Source of the DNA: Nocardioides jiangxiensis
GTDB taxonomy: Bacteria; Actinomycetota; Actinomycetes; Propionibacteriales; Nocardioidaceae
Length of the DNA stretch: 64,000 bases
Assembly (NCBI RefSeq): GCF_030580915.1
Contig: NZ_JAUQTA010000001.1
Span: 2,046,001-2,110,000, forward strand
Reading direction: 5' to 3'
Under the pieces are notes generated by a model that was not told the DNA's origin, ran no database searches, and saw nothing but the letters and a program-made list of their open reading frames with translations. The translations under genes and the position numbers were made by a program. The stretch's first letter is position 1. Each line of letters begins with the position of its first letter. Of the stretch, positions 43,777 to 53,443 are shown one piece after another.

Positions 43777-44961
43777 TCACACCGTGGACGCCGGCCGGAA
43801 GATCCACCACCGCATCGCCACGAACCGCAGCCCCGTCGCCACCAGGTTGGCCACCGTCAGCACGGTGATCTCGACCGTGTGCGGCGCGGTCGGCGCCGTC
43901 GCGTCGAGGACCACCAGTGCACCGCTGGTGAGCAGCAGCCCGACGCCGAACACGAGGAGCCCCTGGCCGTGGTGCGCGGCCAGCGACTCCCGCCCGCGTA
44001 CGCCGAAGGTCAGGTGCCGGTTGGCGGCGGTGTTGACCACGGCCGTCAGCCCGAGCGCCAGCGCGTTGGCTCCCTGGGCCGGCACGAGCTGCCGCAGGAG
44101 CAGGAAGAGGAGCGCGTAGGCCAGCGTGCTGGCCACCCCGACGAGCGCGAAGAGGCCCAGCTGGTTGCCGAGACGGCCGCTGCGGCCCCGGACGTCGAGC
44201 TGCGCCCGGACGTCGGCGAGGGGCAGCCGGCCGGCGAGGAGGTTCCAGCCGAGGCGGCCCATCCCCTTGAGGTCGTCGACGGCGGTCTGGACGATGTCGA
44301 CCCGGGAGTCGGGGTCGTCCACCCAGTCCACCGGCACCTCGTGGATCCGCAGGCCGGTCCGCTCGGCCAGCACCAGCAGCTCGGTGTCGAAGAACCAGGC
44401 GTCGTCCTCCACCAGCGGGAGGAGGACGTCGGCGACGTCGCGGCGTACCGCCTTGAAGCCGCACTGGGCATCGCTGAACCGGGCGCGGAGCGTGCCTCTC
44501 AGCAGCACGTTGTAGCTGCGCGAGACGAGCTCCCGCTTCGCCCCGCGGGTGACCCGTGAGCTCCGGTGGAGGCGCGAGCCGATCGCGAGGTCCGAGTGAC
44601 CGCTCAGCAGGGGTGCGACGAGCGGGACGAGGGCGTTGAGGTCGGTCGAGAGGTCGACGTCCATGTAGGCGACGACGTCGGCGTCCGAACCCGACCACGC
44701 CCGCTTCAGCGCGCGGCCCCGTCCCTTCTCGGGGAGGGTGAGCACCGAGACGCCGTCGTACTGACGCGCGAGGTGTCGTGCGACCAGCGGCGTCGCGTCC
44801 GTGCTGGCGTTGTCGGCGATGGTGATCCGCCAGACCCACGGGAAGGCGCGCAGTGCCGCGGTGAGCCGCTCGACCGCGGCCGGCAGGGCCACCTCCTCGT
44901 TGTGGACCGGGATCACCCACTCGACGACCGGCTCGGTGGCCGGTGACTCGAGCGCGCTCAT
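43777..44961 (-). CDS. GT2 glycosyltransferase fused to a GtrA-like membrane domain
   Basis: The 394-residue protein has a DPM1/GtrB-type GT2 domain (VEWVIPVHNEEVALPAAVERL, DNASTDATPLVARHLA, YMDVDLSTDLNALVP with the DxD metal site, FSDAQCGFKAVRRDVADVLLPLVEDDAWFFDTELL) and a GtrA domain with four hydrophobic helices (residues about 255-390). It should load a sugar onto polyprenyl phosphate and help flip it. The ATG overlaps the stop of the GT39 gene by 4 bp, so donor synthesis and transfer are translated together. Confidence 0.92.
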   Translation of the reverse strand: MSALESPATEPVVEWVIPVHNEEVALPAAVERLTAALRAFPWVWRITIADNASTDATPLVARHLARQYDGVSVLTLPEKGRGRALKRAWSGSDADVVAYMDVDLSTDLNALVPLVAPLLSGHSDLAIGSRLHRSSRVTRGAKRELVSRSYNVLLRGTLRARFSDAQCGFKAVRRDVADVLLPLVEDDAWFFDTELLVLAERTGLRIHEVPVDWVDDPDSRVDIVQTAVDDLKGMGRLGWNLLAGRLPLADVRAQLDVRGRSGRLGNQLGLFALVGVASTLAYALLFLLLRQLVPAQGANALALGLTAVVNTAANRHLTFGVRGRESLAAHHGQGLLVFGVGLLLTSGALVVLDATAPTAPHTVEITVLTVANLVATGLRFVAMRWWIFRPASTV

Positions 44962-46997
44962 GACGCTGCCTGCGTGAGGTCGTAGAGCGTCACGCCGTCG
45001 ACCGTGGTCGCCGCGAACGTGCTGCTCACCCAGCTGGCGATCTGGCTCGAGGCCGTGGAGCCGCCGGTCTGGCTGCCCGCACCCGTGCCCATGCCGCCGG
45101 CGATGAACCAGTGCACCTCGCCGTCGGCGACGAGCTGCTTGAACGCAGCGAGGGTCGGGCTGGGGTCGGAGCCGTTGAAGCCGCCGATCGGCATGACCGG
45201 CTTCTCCGTGGCGAGCTGGTAGCCGCTCGCGGAGTTGGAGCCGACGGCCGCCGCGACCCAGGTGTACTGGTCGGCATCCGCGAGCAGCAGCCTGGTGAGC
45301 GCCGTGCTCGGCGTGCTGCTGTTCAGCAGCCCGCCCGCGGCGCCGCCCATCCCCCCGCCCTCCGTGGCACCCGGGAACGGCATGCCCTGCTGGCCGGTCG
45401 GGCCGCCCTGGCCGGTGGGGCCCGCCCCGGGCACGCCCGGCGGGGTGCCCATCCGGCCGCGCATGGCGCCGCCGGGACCGCCTGCGCCGCCCGCGCCTTC
45501 CGGCCCGGCGGTCGGGATCGAGCCGGTGTGCGGCGTGGCCGCCGTCGACAGCGAGTACGCCGACGGCCCGGCGAGGACCGCGGCGATCGCGACTGCAGCG
45601 ACGACCGGCGCCCAGCGGCCGGCGAGGCGCACCGCGCCGAGGGCGAGCGCGCTGCCGATGCCGCCGACGAGGACGACCCAGCGCAGCCACGGCTGCCAGT
45701 CGGTGCGCCCGAGCAGCTCGAACGCCCACACGCTGGAGAGTGCCGTGGTCGCTGCGAGGAGCCCGCTGGCCACGAGGTGGTCGCGGCGGGTCCACAGCAC
45801 GTGCGCGCCGATGGCGACGCTGGCCGCGACCGCGGGAGCAAGGGCGACGGCGTAGTAGGCGTGGAAGATGCCTGCCATGAAGCTGAACGTCAGCCAGGTG
45901 ACGGCCAGCCAGCCCGCCCAGACGGTCGCGGCTGCCGCCGTACGACGGGGGAGCGGTGCGAGGTGCAGCATCCGGGCGACGCGCGGGACGGCGAGAGCGA
46001 GGGTCGCGGTCGCGAGGAGCAGCGCAGCGGGAAGGAGCCACGAGCCCTGCGCGCCGTTCTCGCTGTCGAAGAGGCGGAACAGGCCGGTCGAGCCCCACAT
46101 CGAGGTGCCGCCGCCCCTGCCGCCGCCGACCGAGCCGGTCTCGTTGCCGCTCAGTCGGCCCAGGCCGTTGTAGCCGAGGGTCAGCTCGAGGATCGAGTTG
46201 CCCTGCGAGCCGCCGATCCAGGGGCGCATGCTGGCCGGGACCAGCTCGACGATCGCGATCCACCAGCCGGCGGCGGCGATCATCGCGCCGAACGCGCCCA
46301 ACAGGTGCAGGATGCGCCGGCCGGCGGTCACGGTCGCGGGGGCGAAGAGCAGATAGGTCAGCGCCAGCGCGGGTAGCACCAGGAACGCCTGCAGCATCTT
46401 GGTGAGGTACGCCAGGCCGACCAGGCCGCCACCGAGCACCAGCCAGCGCACGGCGCGTGGCGACTCGGTCGCCCGCAGCGTGGCGTGCACGGCGCCGATC
46501 ATCAGCAGGACGAGCAGGGCGTCGGGGTTGTCGAACCGGAACATGAGCACGGCGACGGGGGTCAGTGCGAGCACCGCGCCGGCGAGGAGTCCGGCGAGGT
46601 GGCTGCCGGTCGCGCGCTTCACGGTGGCATGGAGCAGGGCGACGGCCGCGACGCCCTCGAGCGCCTGCGGGACGAGGAGACTCCAGGAGCTGAGTCCGAA
46701 GACCCGGATGCTGAGCGCCATCGGCCACAGCGACAGCGGGGTCTTGTCGACGGTGATCGAGCTCGCCGCGTCGGAGGAGCCGTAGAAGAACGCCTTCCAC
46801 GACTCTGACCCCGCCTGGGCCGCAGCGGCGTAGAAGGAGTTGGCCCAGCCGGACTCGCCCAGGCCCCAGAGGTAGAGCAGGGCAGTCGCGGCGAGCAGGC
46901 CCAGCAGCGTCGCGCGCTCCGTCGTACGCCGGCGGGGTGGGGTGGATGCACGGGTGCCGGGCCTGGTGGGCTCGGCTGCGGGGAGGACGGCGGTCAT
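44958..46997 (-). CDS. GT39/ArnT-like membrane glycosyltransferase (YkcB-like) with Gly/Pro-rich loop
   Basis: The 679-residue protein has a dozen hydrophobic segments and PMT-like features: the acidic loop LGESGWANSFYAAAAQAGSESWKAFFYGSSDAASSITVDKTPLSLWPMAL and RFDNPDALLVLLM. A long Gly/Pro/Met-rich stretch (about residues 530-590) precedes an extracellular C-terminal domain. The family transfers sugar from a polyprenyl-phosphate donor to surface targets. It lies between a small membrane protein gene (1 bp gap) and the GT2-GtrA gene (ATGA overlap). Confidence 0.88.
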   Translation of the reverse strand: MTAVLPAAEPTRPGTRASTPPRRRTTERATLLGLLAATALLYLWGLGESGWANSFYAAAAQAGSESWKAFFYGSSDAASSITVDKTPLSLWPMALSIRVFGLSSWSLLVPQALEGVAAVALLHATVKRATGSHLAGLLAGAVLALTPVAVLMFRFDNPDALLVLLMIGAVHATLRATESPRAVRWLVLGGGLVGLAYLTKMLQAFLVLPALALTYLLFAPATVTAGRRILHLLGAFGAMIAAAGWWIAIVELVPASMRPWIGGSQGNSILELTLGYNGLGRLSGNETGSVGGGRGGGTSMWGSTGLFRLFDSENGAQGSWLLPAALLLATATLALAVPRVARMLHLAPLPRRTAAAATVWAGWLAVTWLTFSFMAGIFHAYYAVALAPAVAASVAIGAHVLWTRRDHLVASGLLAATTALSSVWAFELLGRTDWQPWLRWVVLVGGIGSALALGAVRLAGRWAPVVAAVAIAAVLAGPSAYSLSTAATPHTGSIPTAGPEGAGGAGGPGGAMRGRMGTPPGVPGAGPTGQGGPTGQQGMPFPGATEGGGMGGAAGGLLNSSTPSTALTRLLLADADQYTWVAAAVGSNSASGYQLATEKPVMPIGGFNGSDPSPTLAAFKQLVADGEVHWFIAGGMGTGAGSQTGGSTASSQIASWVSSTFAATTVDGVTLYDLTQAAS

Positions 46998-46998
46998 G

Positions 46999-47313
46999 TC
47001 AGGCCTCCTCGTCGGTGCTGCGGGGGAGCGTGGCGGGCAGCTTGCCGGGGACGCCCGGGGGGAGGTGGCCGGTCTGGTTCTGGCCTCCGGTGAGGCCGCC
47101 GGGCAGCTGCCCGTTGGCGGGGAACTGCCCCCGGCCGGGGAAGCCTCTGCGGTCGTTGCCGCTGCCGTCGGCGGCTGCGGCGAGGGCGGCGCCGCCGGCA
47201 CTGCCGAGGATCACCGAGGCGAGGGTGGTGGCCGCGACGGCGCGCCAGCCGAACAGCCGGTCGCGCCAGCGCAGGGTCTTCTGGTCGGGGAGAGGAGGGG
47301 AGTAGTCGCTCAT
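46999..47313 (-). CDS. Small single-span membrane protein, Gly/Pro-rich
   Basis: The 104-residue protein starts MSDYSPPLPDQKTLRWRDRLFGWRAVAA, has one hydrophobic span (VAATTLASVILGSAGGAALAAAA) and an exported tail of repeated G-x-x-P motifs (RGFPGRGQFPANGQLPGG). The tail composition resembles the Gly/Pro loop of the GT39 protein in the same operon. It may be a subunit or a target of the glycosyltransferase; neither is proven. AGGAGGGGAGTAG is within the coding start, and no clear SD is seen. Confidence 0.75.
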   Translation of the reverse strand: MSDYSPPLPDQKTLRWRDRLFGWRAVAATTLASVILGSAGGAALAAAADGSGNDRRGFPGRGQFPANGQLPGGLTGGQNQTGHLPPGVPGKLPATLPRSTDEEA

Positions 47314-47335
47314 GGCCCCGACGGTCGCGAGCGAA

Positions 47336-47354
47336 GTCAGGCGGTTCCCCTGAC
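47336..47354. promoter_or_regulatory. Inverted repeat upstream of the membrane glycosylation operon
   Basis: GTCAGG (47336-47341) and CCTGAC (47349-47354) form a perfect dyad with a 7-nt centre, 23 bp upstream of the small membrane protein start. It could be an operator; no regulator gene is adjacent. Confidence 0.3.
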
Positions 47355-47388
47355 CTGGCTGTGCTCCGCCTGTGAGTGGCGGGCCGGG

Positions 47389-48837
47389 CTACGCCCGGTC
47401 GGGCGAGAGGGGGCCGGAGCGGATGCCACGGGCGCCGAACGCGTCGAGTGCGGCGCGGTGCCGCGCGCGGACGCGGTGGTGCGTTGCCATGAAGCGCAGC
47501 GAACCCGCCGCGACCCGGGCCGGCGGGAGCCAGCCGTCGAAGTCGAGCCTGTTGTTGAGGAAGACCGACATCGGGAGCGCGTCGAAGAAGACGCTGATGT
47601 TGTAGAGCGTCGCGGTGAGCGCGAGGACGCCGCCCGCGGCCTTCGCCTCCTTCGTGCCCGCCACCATGTCGACCTCGTAGAGATCGGGCAGGGGGAGCAG
47701 GCCGCGCATCAGCGCGTGCGTCAGGAAGTAGCTCGCGAACGTCGTCAGGTGGGTCAGTGCCGAGCGGGGGTTGATGGACACGACGCGGCCGCTCGCGGAG
47801 ACGAACGGCTCGTAGGGGATCTCCTCCCGGGCGAGGTAGCCCGTGCAGTTCACCAGCCAGGTCCCGGCCGGCACCGGCCGCTGCGCGCCTGAGCGCAGCT
47901 GCAGGAGCGGCCCGTCGGGACCGTCGACGACGTCGACGAGGTAGTCCTTCACGAACTCCGCGACCCCGGTGCGAAGGGTGTCCGCCTCGGCGCGGCTCAT
48001 CAGGCCCAGGAGGAAGTCGCGCGGGTGGTCGACGGGGGAGAGTCCGCTGCCGCGGAGCAGCCACTGCTGCACCTCCTCCTCGTTGCTCCCGTCGAAGTGG
48101 AGCGTGTACGCGATGCCCTGCTGGTTGGGCCGCGTGGCCACCCAGCGTCGCGCGCCGGTCGGGAACCACACGTCCCGGGAGAGGAACGCCGTGCCGCCGC
48201 CCACCAGCATGCGTACGTCGCGGCCGGGCTGCTCCTCGAGCAGGGCAAGCGCCGCGTCCATGCCCGACTTGCCACCGCCGATGATCCAGACCGGCGCCTG
48301 GTCGCGGGCGATGGCGCCCGTCTTCATCCCGTGATCGTTGGGGGAGATCGACCGCACCGCCCCGCTGGACACCTCGAACGGCGGCTTCGCCTGGACGTCG
48401 TACCCGAAGGCCTTGACGAGGCGGTCGCACGTCACGGTGTCCAGGCTCCCGTCGGGAGCGCGCAGCGTCACCTCCACCAGCTCGTCGTGCTCCGCGTGCG
48501 CCACGTACTCCCAGCCGAAGCGGGTCTCGACCTGGCTCCGGGACCGGCACACCTCGAGGCAGTACGCCATGTGCGCGAGGACTTCTGCGCGCGTGGCGAG
48601 GTGCTCGCGCGGGTGGCCCTGGGTCCACGGGATGTTTCCAGCCGTGAAGAACCCGTGCGGCTGGTGCAGCCGCACGTAGTCGTAGGTGTCGTTCCACATG
48701 CCGCCGGGCTGGGGGCGGCGCTCGACCAGGAGGGCGCGACCGGCCGGGCCGAGGACGTCCGTCGCGACGGAGAGTGCGTTGAGGCCGGCGATGCCGGCGC
48801 CGAGGACGATCACGTCTCGATGTCCGGTTTGTGCCAT
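47389..48837 (-). CDS. FAD-dependent monooxygenase / NAD(P)-binding oxidoreductase
   Basis: The 482-residue protein has an N-terminal FAD site (VIVLGAGIAGLNALSVATDVLG), PGGMWNDTYDYVRLHQPHGFFTAGN, and an internal NADP site VWIIGGGKSGMDAALALLEE. It resembles flavin-containing monooxygenases but lacks the exact FxGxxxHxxxW fingerprint of BVMOs. The C-terminal third (TTFASYFLTHALMRGLLPLPDLYEVDM) is distinct. The substrate is unknown. A TAGCGT hexamer 6 nt before the ATG suggests a leaderless transcript. It is divergent from hrpA. Confidence 0.82.
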   Translation of the reverse strand: MAQTGHRDVIVLGAGIAGLNALSVATDVLGPAGRALLVERRPQPGGMWNDTYDYVRLHQPHGFFTAGNIPWTQGHPREHLATRAEVLAHMAYCLEVCRSRSQVETRFGWEYVAHAEHDELVEVTLRAPDGSLDTVTCDRLVKAFGYDVQAKPPFEVSSGAVRSISPNDHGMKTGAIARDQAPVWIIGGGKSGMDAALALLEEQPGRDVRMLVGGGTAFLSRDVWFPTGARRWVATRPNQQGIAYTLHFDGSNEEEVQQWLLRGSGLSPVDHPRDFLLGLMSRAEADTLRTGVAEFVKDYLVDVVDGPDGPLLQLRSGAQRPVPAGTWLVNCTGYLAREEIPYEPFVSASGRVVSINPRSALTHLTTFASYFLTHALMRGLLPLPDLYEVDMVAGTKEAKAAGGVLALTATLYNISVFFDALPMSVFLNNRLDFDGWLPPARVAAGSLRFMATHHRVRARHRAALDAFGARGIRSGPLSPDRA

Positions 48838-48843
48838 GAAATG

Positions 48844-48849
48844 ACGCTA
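48844..48849 (-). promoter_or_regulatory. -10 hexamer for a leaderless mRNA (FAD monooxygenase)
   Basis: On the minus strand TAGCGT is followed by CATTTC (6 nt) and the ATG at 48837. Confidence 0.45.
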
Positions 48850-49023
48850 GGGCGCCGCGGCGCCCGAGCGCCAGAGGCCGCGACCCCTGACCGGCCCGTT
48901 CTCCAGCCCGGAGGCGCTGCCGACACGTACGTAGGTGCGTGCGCCCAGAAACCTGCGCATCGGCGGCGCGGCAGGGGCGCGGCGGCGAAACCCACTGGCG
49001 GCGTACGGGAGAATGGGCGCGCT

Positions 49024-52000
49024 GTGACTCTCTCCATCACCTACCCGGACCTGCCGGTCAGTGCCCGCCGCGACGACATCGCGGCGGCGATCCGCGACCA
49101 CCAGGTCGTCGTCGTCGCCGGCGAGACGGGTTCGGGCAAGACCACCCAGCTGCCGAAGATCTGCCTCGAGCTGGGGCGGGGGCAGGGCGGCCGCGACGGC
49201 AAGCTGATCGGCCACACCCAGCCGCGTCGCATCGCCGCGCGGTCGGTCGCGGAGCGCATCGCCGAGGAGCTCGGCACGGAGCTCGGAGACGTCGTCGGCT
49301 ACCAGGTCCGCTTCACCGACCGCACCTCGGCGAGCAGCCGGGTCAAGCTCATGACCGACGGAATCCTGCTCGCGGAGATGCAGCGCGACCGCAAGCTGGA
49401 GAAGTACGACACGATCATCATCGATGAGGCGCACGAGCGGTCGCTCAACATCGACTTCCTGCTCGGCTACCTCAAGCGGCTGCTGCCGCAGCGCCCCGAC
49501 CTCAAGGTCATCGTCACCTCCGCGACGATCGACGTGGAGCGGTTCGCCCACCACTTCGCCGACCCGCGCACGGGCGAGCCCGCCCCCGTGGTCGAGGTCT
49601 CCGGTCGCACCTTCCCGGTCGAGGTCCGCTACCGGCCGCTGATGGCGGAGGACCTCGACGCCGAGGGCGAGCCGGTCGTCCGGGACCAGACCGAGGCCAT
49701 CGTCGCCGCCGTGAAGGAGCTCTCCGCCGAAGGCCCCGGCGACATCCTCTGCTTCCTGCCGGGCGAGCGGGAGATCCGCGACACCGCGGACGCGTTGGCC
49801 GCGGCGCTGGGTGTCCGGAAGGACGACAAGCGGGGCCTGGTCGAGATCGTCCCGCTCTTCTCGCGGCTCTCCGCGGCCGACCAGCACAAGGTCTTCGCAC
49901 CGCACACGGGCCGCCGCATCGTCCTCTCCACGAACGTCGCCGAGACGTCCCTGACCGTCCCCGGCATCAAGTACGTCGTCGACGCCGGCGTCGCGCGCAT
50001 CTCCCGCTACTCCGCCCGCACCAAGGTGCAGCGCCTGCCGATCGAGCCGATCAGCCAAGCCAGCGCCAACCAGCGGTCCGGTCGCTGCGGCCGCGTCTCC
50101 GAGGGCATCGCGATCCGGCTCTACTCCGAGGAGGACTTCCTCGGACGGCCGGAGTTCACCGACCCCGAGATCCTGCGCACGAACCTGGCCAGCGTCATCC
50201 TGCAGATGGCCTCGCTGCGCCTCGGTGACATCTCCCGCTTCCCGTTCGTGGAGAAGCCCGACTCGCGCAACGTGCAGGCGGGCGTGCAGCTGCTCGAGGA
50301 GCTGGGTGCGCTGTCCACGGCCGGTTCGGTCAGCGCCGACGGGCGCCAGCAGGGACCGCGGCTGACCCGCCTCGGGCAGCGGCTCGCGCGGCTGCCCCTG
50401 GACCCGCGCCTGGGCCGGATGATCCTCGAGGCCGAGCGGCTCGGCTGCGTGCGCGAGGTCCTCGTCATCGCGGCGGCCCTGTCCCTCCAGGACCCCCGGG
50501 AGCGTCCGGGTGACGACCGGCCGGCCGAGCAGGCGCGGGCGGCGCAGCTGCACGCCCGCTTCAAGGTCGAGGGCTCGGACTTCCTGGCCTGGCTGCAGCT
50601 CTGGAACCACCTCAGGACCTCGCAGCGCGAGATGGGCTCGTCGGCCTTCCGCCGGATGTGCCGCGACGAGTTCCTCAACTACCTCCGCGTCCGGGAGTGG
50701 CAGGACTTCGAGTCCCAGCTACGCCAGGTGGCCAAGGAGATGAAGGTCGACATCGGGCGTCCCGCCGACGTGCCCGACGCCGATGGCATCCACCAGGCGC
50801 TGCTCTCCGGCCTGCTCTCGCACATCGGCGCCCTGGAGGAGCGGGAGAAGAAGGACGTCGCCAAGGGCAAGCGGCCCGGCCCGCGGGAGTACCTCGGCGC
50901 GCGCGGCACCCGCTTCGCGATCTTCCCGGGCTCCTCGCTCAAGGGCTCCAGCCCGCAGTTCCTGATGGCCGGCGAGCTGGTCGAGACCGGTCGCCTCTGG
51001 GCCCGGCAGAACGCCGCGATCAAGCCCGAGTGGGCCGAGCGGCTCGGCGGCCACCTGGTCAAGCGCAGCTACTCCGAGCCGCGCTGGTCGCGGAAGCGGG
51101 CGGCCGTCACGGCGTACGAGAAGGTCACGCTGTACGGCGTCCCGCTGGTCGCCGACCGTCCCGTCAACTACGGGAAGATCGACCCCGAGCTGAGTCGCGA
51201 GCTCTTCATCCGGCACGCCCTCGTCTACGGCGAGTGGCACACCCGGCACCGCTTCATGGCCGAGAACAAGCGCCTGCTCGAGGAGGCCGAGGAGCTCGAG
51301 CACCGCGCCCGTCGCCGCGACATCGTGGTCGACGAGCACACCCTCTTCGACTTCTACGACGCACGCGTCGGCAAGGAGTGCGTCAGTGGCGCGCACTTCG
51401 ACACGTGGTGGAAGCAGGCGCGCCAGCGCGACCCGAAGCTGCTCACCTTCGACCCGTCGATGCTCACCCACGACACGGCAGGGGAGGTCGCGGCGAGCGA
51501 CTTCCCGACCGAGTGGCAGGGAAGCGAGGGCGGTCTCACCTTCAGCATCGGCTACCACTTCGAGCCCGGTGCGAAGGATGACGGCCTCACCATCGACGTG
51601 CCGCTCGCGACCCTGAACCGGGTCGAGGCCGAGGAGTTCTCCTGGCTGGTCCCGGGCCTGCGCGAGGAGCTCGTGACCTCCCTGATCCGCAGCCTGCCCA
51701 AGCAGCTCCGGGTGAGCCTGGTGCCGGCCCCGAACCACGCCCGCGCCTTCCTCGACGCCGTGCCGCCGGGTGAGGAGCCGCTGCTGGACGCCCTCGAGCG
51801 ACACGTCCGCGCCACCGTCGGGGTCGTCGTGCCACGCGACGCCTGGGACTGGTCGAAGGTGCCCGACCACCTCAAGCCGACCTACCGCGTCGTCGACGAG
51901 AAGGGGCGCGAGCAGGGGCGTGGCAAGGACCTCGAGGCGCTCAAGGCGCCGCTGCGCCCGAAGTTCGCAGCCGCCATGGCCGAGGTCGCCGAGCAGTCCG

Positions 52001-52857
52001 GCATCAGCGTCACCGGGCAGACCGGCTGGACCTTCGACGTCATCGAGAAGTCCTTCACCCAGACGCGCGCCGGCCACGAGGTCCGCGGCTTCCCGGCGCT
52101 CGTCGACGAGGGCAGCACCGTCGGACTGCAGGTCTACGGTTCCGAGGACGAGCAGCTCGCCCGTCACCGCCTCGGCGTACGCCGCCTGCTGCAGCTCGAG
52201 CTGCCCGACCCGACGAAGAAGATCGTCGACGGCTTCGGCAACCTGGAGAAGCTCGCGCTGGCGGGCTCGCCGTACCCGACCGTCGCCGAGCTGCTCGAGG
52301 ACTGCCGGGCCGCCGTGCTCCAGCAGCACGTCGACGCCCGGCCGCCCGTCCGCACCCCCGAGGAGTACGCCGCGCTGAAGGCCGCCGCGGGTGGCGACCT
52401 CGAGGCCCGCATCCGCGCCGTGCTCGACGACGTGATGCGGGTGCTGGAAGCAACGCGCACGGTCGACCGCCTCCTCTCGGGTAGGGCTGACATGACCACC
52501 CTGCCCGCGCTCACCGACATGAAGGCCCAGCTCGCGCGCCTCGTCCACAGGGGCTTCGTGGCGGAGAAGGGCACGGCCTGGCTGCGCCGGATGCCGGTGC
52601 AGCTGATGGCGCTCCAGCAGCGCCGCGAGAAGCTGGAGGCGCAGGTCACCCGCGACCGCCAGCTCATGGACACCATCGGCGACCTGCAGGAGGCCTACCT
52701 GCACCGGCTCGCGGCCCTGCCCGACGGCCGTCCGCCGGGGGAGCAGCTGCGCCAGGTCGGCTGGATGCTGGAGGAGTACCGCGTCTCCCTGTGGGCGCAG
52801 CAGTACGGCACGGCCTTCCCTGTCAGCGACGCGCGGATCAGGAAGGCGCTCGGATGA
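49024..52857 (+). CDS. hrpA: ATP-dependent RNA helicase HrpA
   Basis: The 1277-residue DEAH-box helicase has Walker A AGETGSGKTTQLPK (residues 32-45), HTQPRRIAARSVAERIA, DEAH at 134-137, VTSAT, STNVAETSLTVPGIKYVVD and QRSGRCGR (motif VI), then the HA2/OB region and the long DUF3418 C-terminal domain typical of HrpA. HrpA remodels mRNA and rescues stalled ribosomes in E. coli. The GTG at 49024 fits the family length; upstream in-frame sequence is antisense to the monooxygenase gene. It overlaps the next gene by ATGA. Confidence 0.97.
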   Translation: MTLSITYPDLPVSARRDDIAAAIRDHQVVVVAGETGSGKTTQLPKICLELGRGQGGRDGKLIGHTQPRRIAARSVAERIAEELGTELGDVVGYQVRFTDRTSASSRVKLMTDGILLAEMQRDRKLEKYDTIIIDEAHERSLNIDFLLGYLKRLLPQRPDLKVIVTSATIDVERFAHHFADPRTGEPAPVVEVSGRTFPVEVRYRPLMAEDLDAEGEPVVRDQTEAIVAAVKELSAEGPGDILCFLPGEREIRDTADALAAALGVRKDDKRGLVEIVPLFSRLSAADQHKVFAPHTGRRIVLSTNVAETSLTVPGIKYVVDAGVARISRYSARTKVQRLPIEPISQASANQRSGRCGRVSEGIAIRLYSEEDFLGRPEFTDPEILRTNLASVILQMASLRLGDISRFPFVEKPDSRNVQAGVQLLEELGALSTAGSVSADGRQQGPRLTRLGQRLARLPLDPRLGRMILEAERLGCVREVLVIAAALSLQDPRERPGDDRPAEQARAAQLHARFKVEGSDFLAWLQLWNHLRTSQREMGSSAFRRMCRDEFLNYLRVREWQDFESQLRQVAKEMKVDIGRPADVPDADGIHQALLSGLLSHIGALEEREKKDVAKGKRPGPREYLGARGTRFAIFPGSSLKGSSPQFLMAGELVETGRLWARQNAAIKPEWAERLGGHLVKRSYSEPRWSRKRAAVTAYEKVTLYGVPLVADRPVNYGKIDPELSRELFIRHALVYGEWHTRHRFMAENKRLLEEAEELEHRARRRDIVVDEHTLFDFYDARVGKECVSGAHFDTWWKQARQRDPKLLTFDPSMLTHDTAGEVAASDFPTEWQGSEGGLTFSIGYHFEPGAKDDGLTIDVPLATLNRVEAEEFSWLVPGLREELVTSLIRSLPKQLRVSLVPAPNHARAFLDAVPPGEEPLLDALERHVRATVGVVVPRDAWDWSKVPDHLKPTYRVVDEKGREQGRGKDLEALKAPLRPKFAAAMAEVAEQSGISVTGQTGWTFDVIEKSFTQTRAGHEVRGFPALVDEGSTVGLQVYGSEDEQLARHRLGVRRLLQLELPDPTKKIVDGFGNLEKLALAGSPYPTVAELLEDCRAAVLQQHVDARPPVRTPEEYAALKAAAGGDLEARIRAVLDDVMRVLEATRTVDRLLSGRADMTTLPALTDMKAQLARLVHRGFVAEKGTAWLRRMPVQLMALQQRREKLEAQVTRDRQLMDTIGDLQEAYLHRLAALPDGRPPGEQLRQVGWMLEEYRVSLWAQQYGTAFPVSDARIRKALG

Positions 52858-53438
52858 GCCGACAGCACCATCGCCCGATGTTTCCCGGCGACCGGTTCTT
52901 CGACGCGATCGAGCGCGGCATCGACCCGGCGGCAGTGACCGAGGCCGCCGAGGTGGCGGCGGCCGTCCTGGTGCGCGGCGCCCGGGCAGCGGGCGACGAG
53001 GTGACCGCACAGCGTGTCCTCACGCTCGCCGACACCGAAGGCATGGAGACGCTCGCCGAGCTCTGGTCCCACGCGCCCGCCCACACGCTCGCCGGATGCC
53101 TGTGGCGGCTCTACCTGCTCCGCGGATGGGTGCACGCCGCGCCGCTCTCCGCCGCCGAGGAGTACGACGCCGGCCACCGTGTCGCCGAGGTCGCCCGGGT
53201 CGTCGCCGGTGTCTCCGAACCGCCCGGCCCCGACGAGGTGCGGCTGATGGTCGACGACGTCCTGCGGGGCATCGTCCGCACGGACTTCGCCGACGTGCTG
53301 CTGCGCGCTGCGGCGTTCTCCCGGGTGGTCGCGGTGGGCCGGGCTGCCCTCGGTCGCGGCAACGACAGCGCGATCCTCACCCTCAGCGAGCAGCTCGAGG
53401 CCGCCGCGCACATCGAGCTCGACCACGGCCTGGCCTGA
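52854..53438 (+). CDS. Helical protein of unknown function coupled to hrpA
   Basis: The 194-residue protein is mostly helical (FFDAIERGIDPAAVTEAAEVAAAVLVRGARAAGDE, ELWSHAPAHTLAGCLWRLYLLRGWVHA, EQLEAAAHIELDHGLA). No catalytic motif or known family is recognised. Its ATG overlaps the hrpA stop by 4 bp, so it is probably made with the helicase and may act with it. The stop is 5 bp before the first unit of repeat site D. Confidence 0.7.
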   Translation: MSRQHHRPMFPGDRFFDAIERGIDPAAVTEAAEVAAAVLVRGARAAGDEVTAQRVLTLADTEGMETLAELWSHAPAHTLAGCLWRLYLLRGWVHAAPLSAAEEYDAGHRVAEVARVVAGVSEPPGPDEVRLMVDDVLRGIVRTDFADVLLRAAAFSRVVAVGRAALGRGNDSAILTLSEQLEAAAHIELDHGLA

Positions 53439-53443
53439 GCGCG

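Noticed and set aside
49122..49140. Extra copy of the repeat core in hrpA (GAGACGGGTTCGGGC)
   Set aside because: It is the codon run for the Walker A motif; only the first 8 nt match and no paired unit is nearby.
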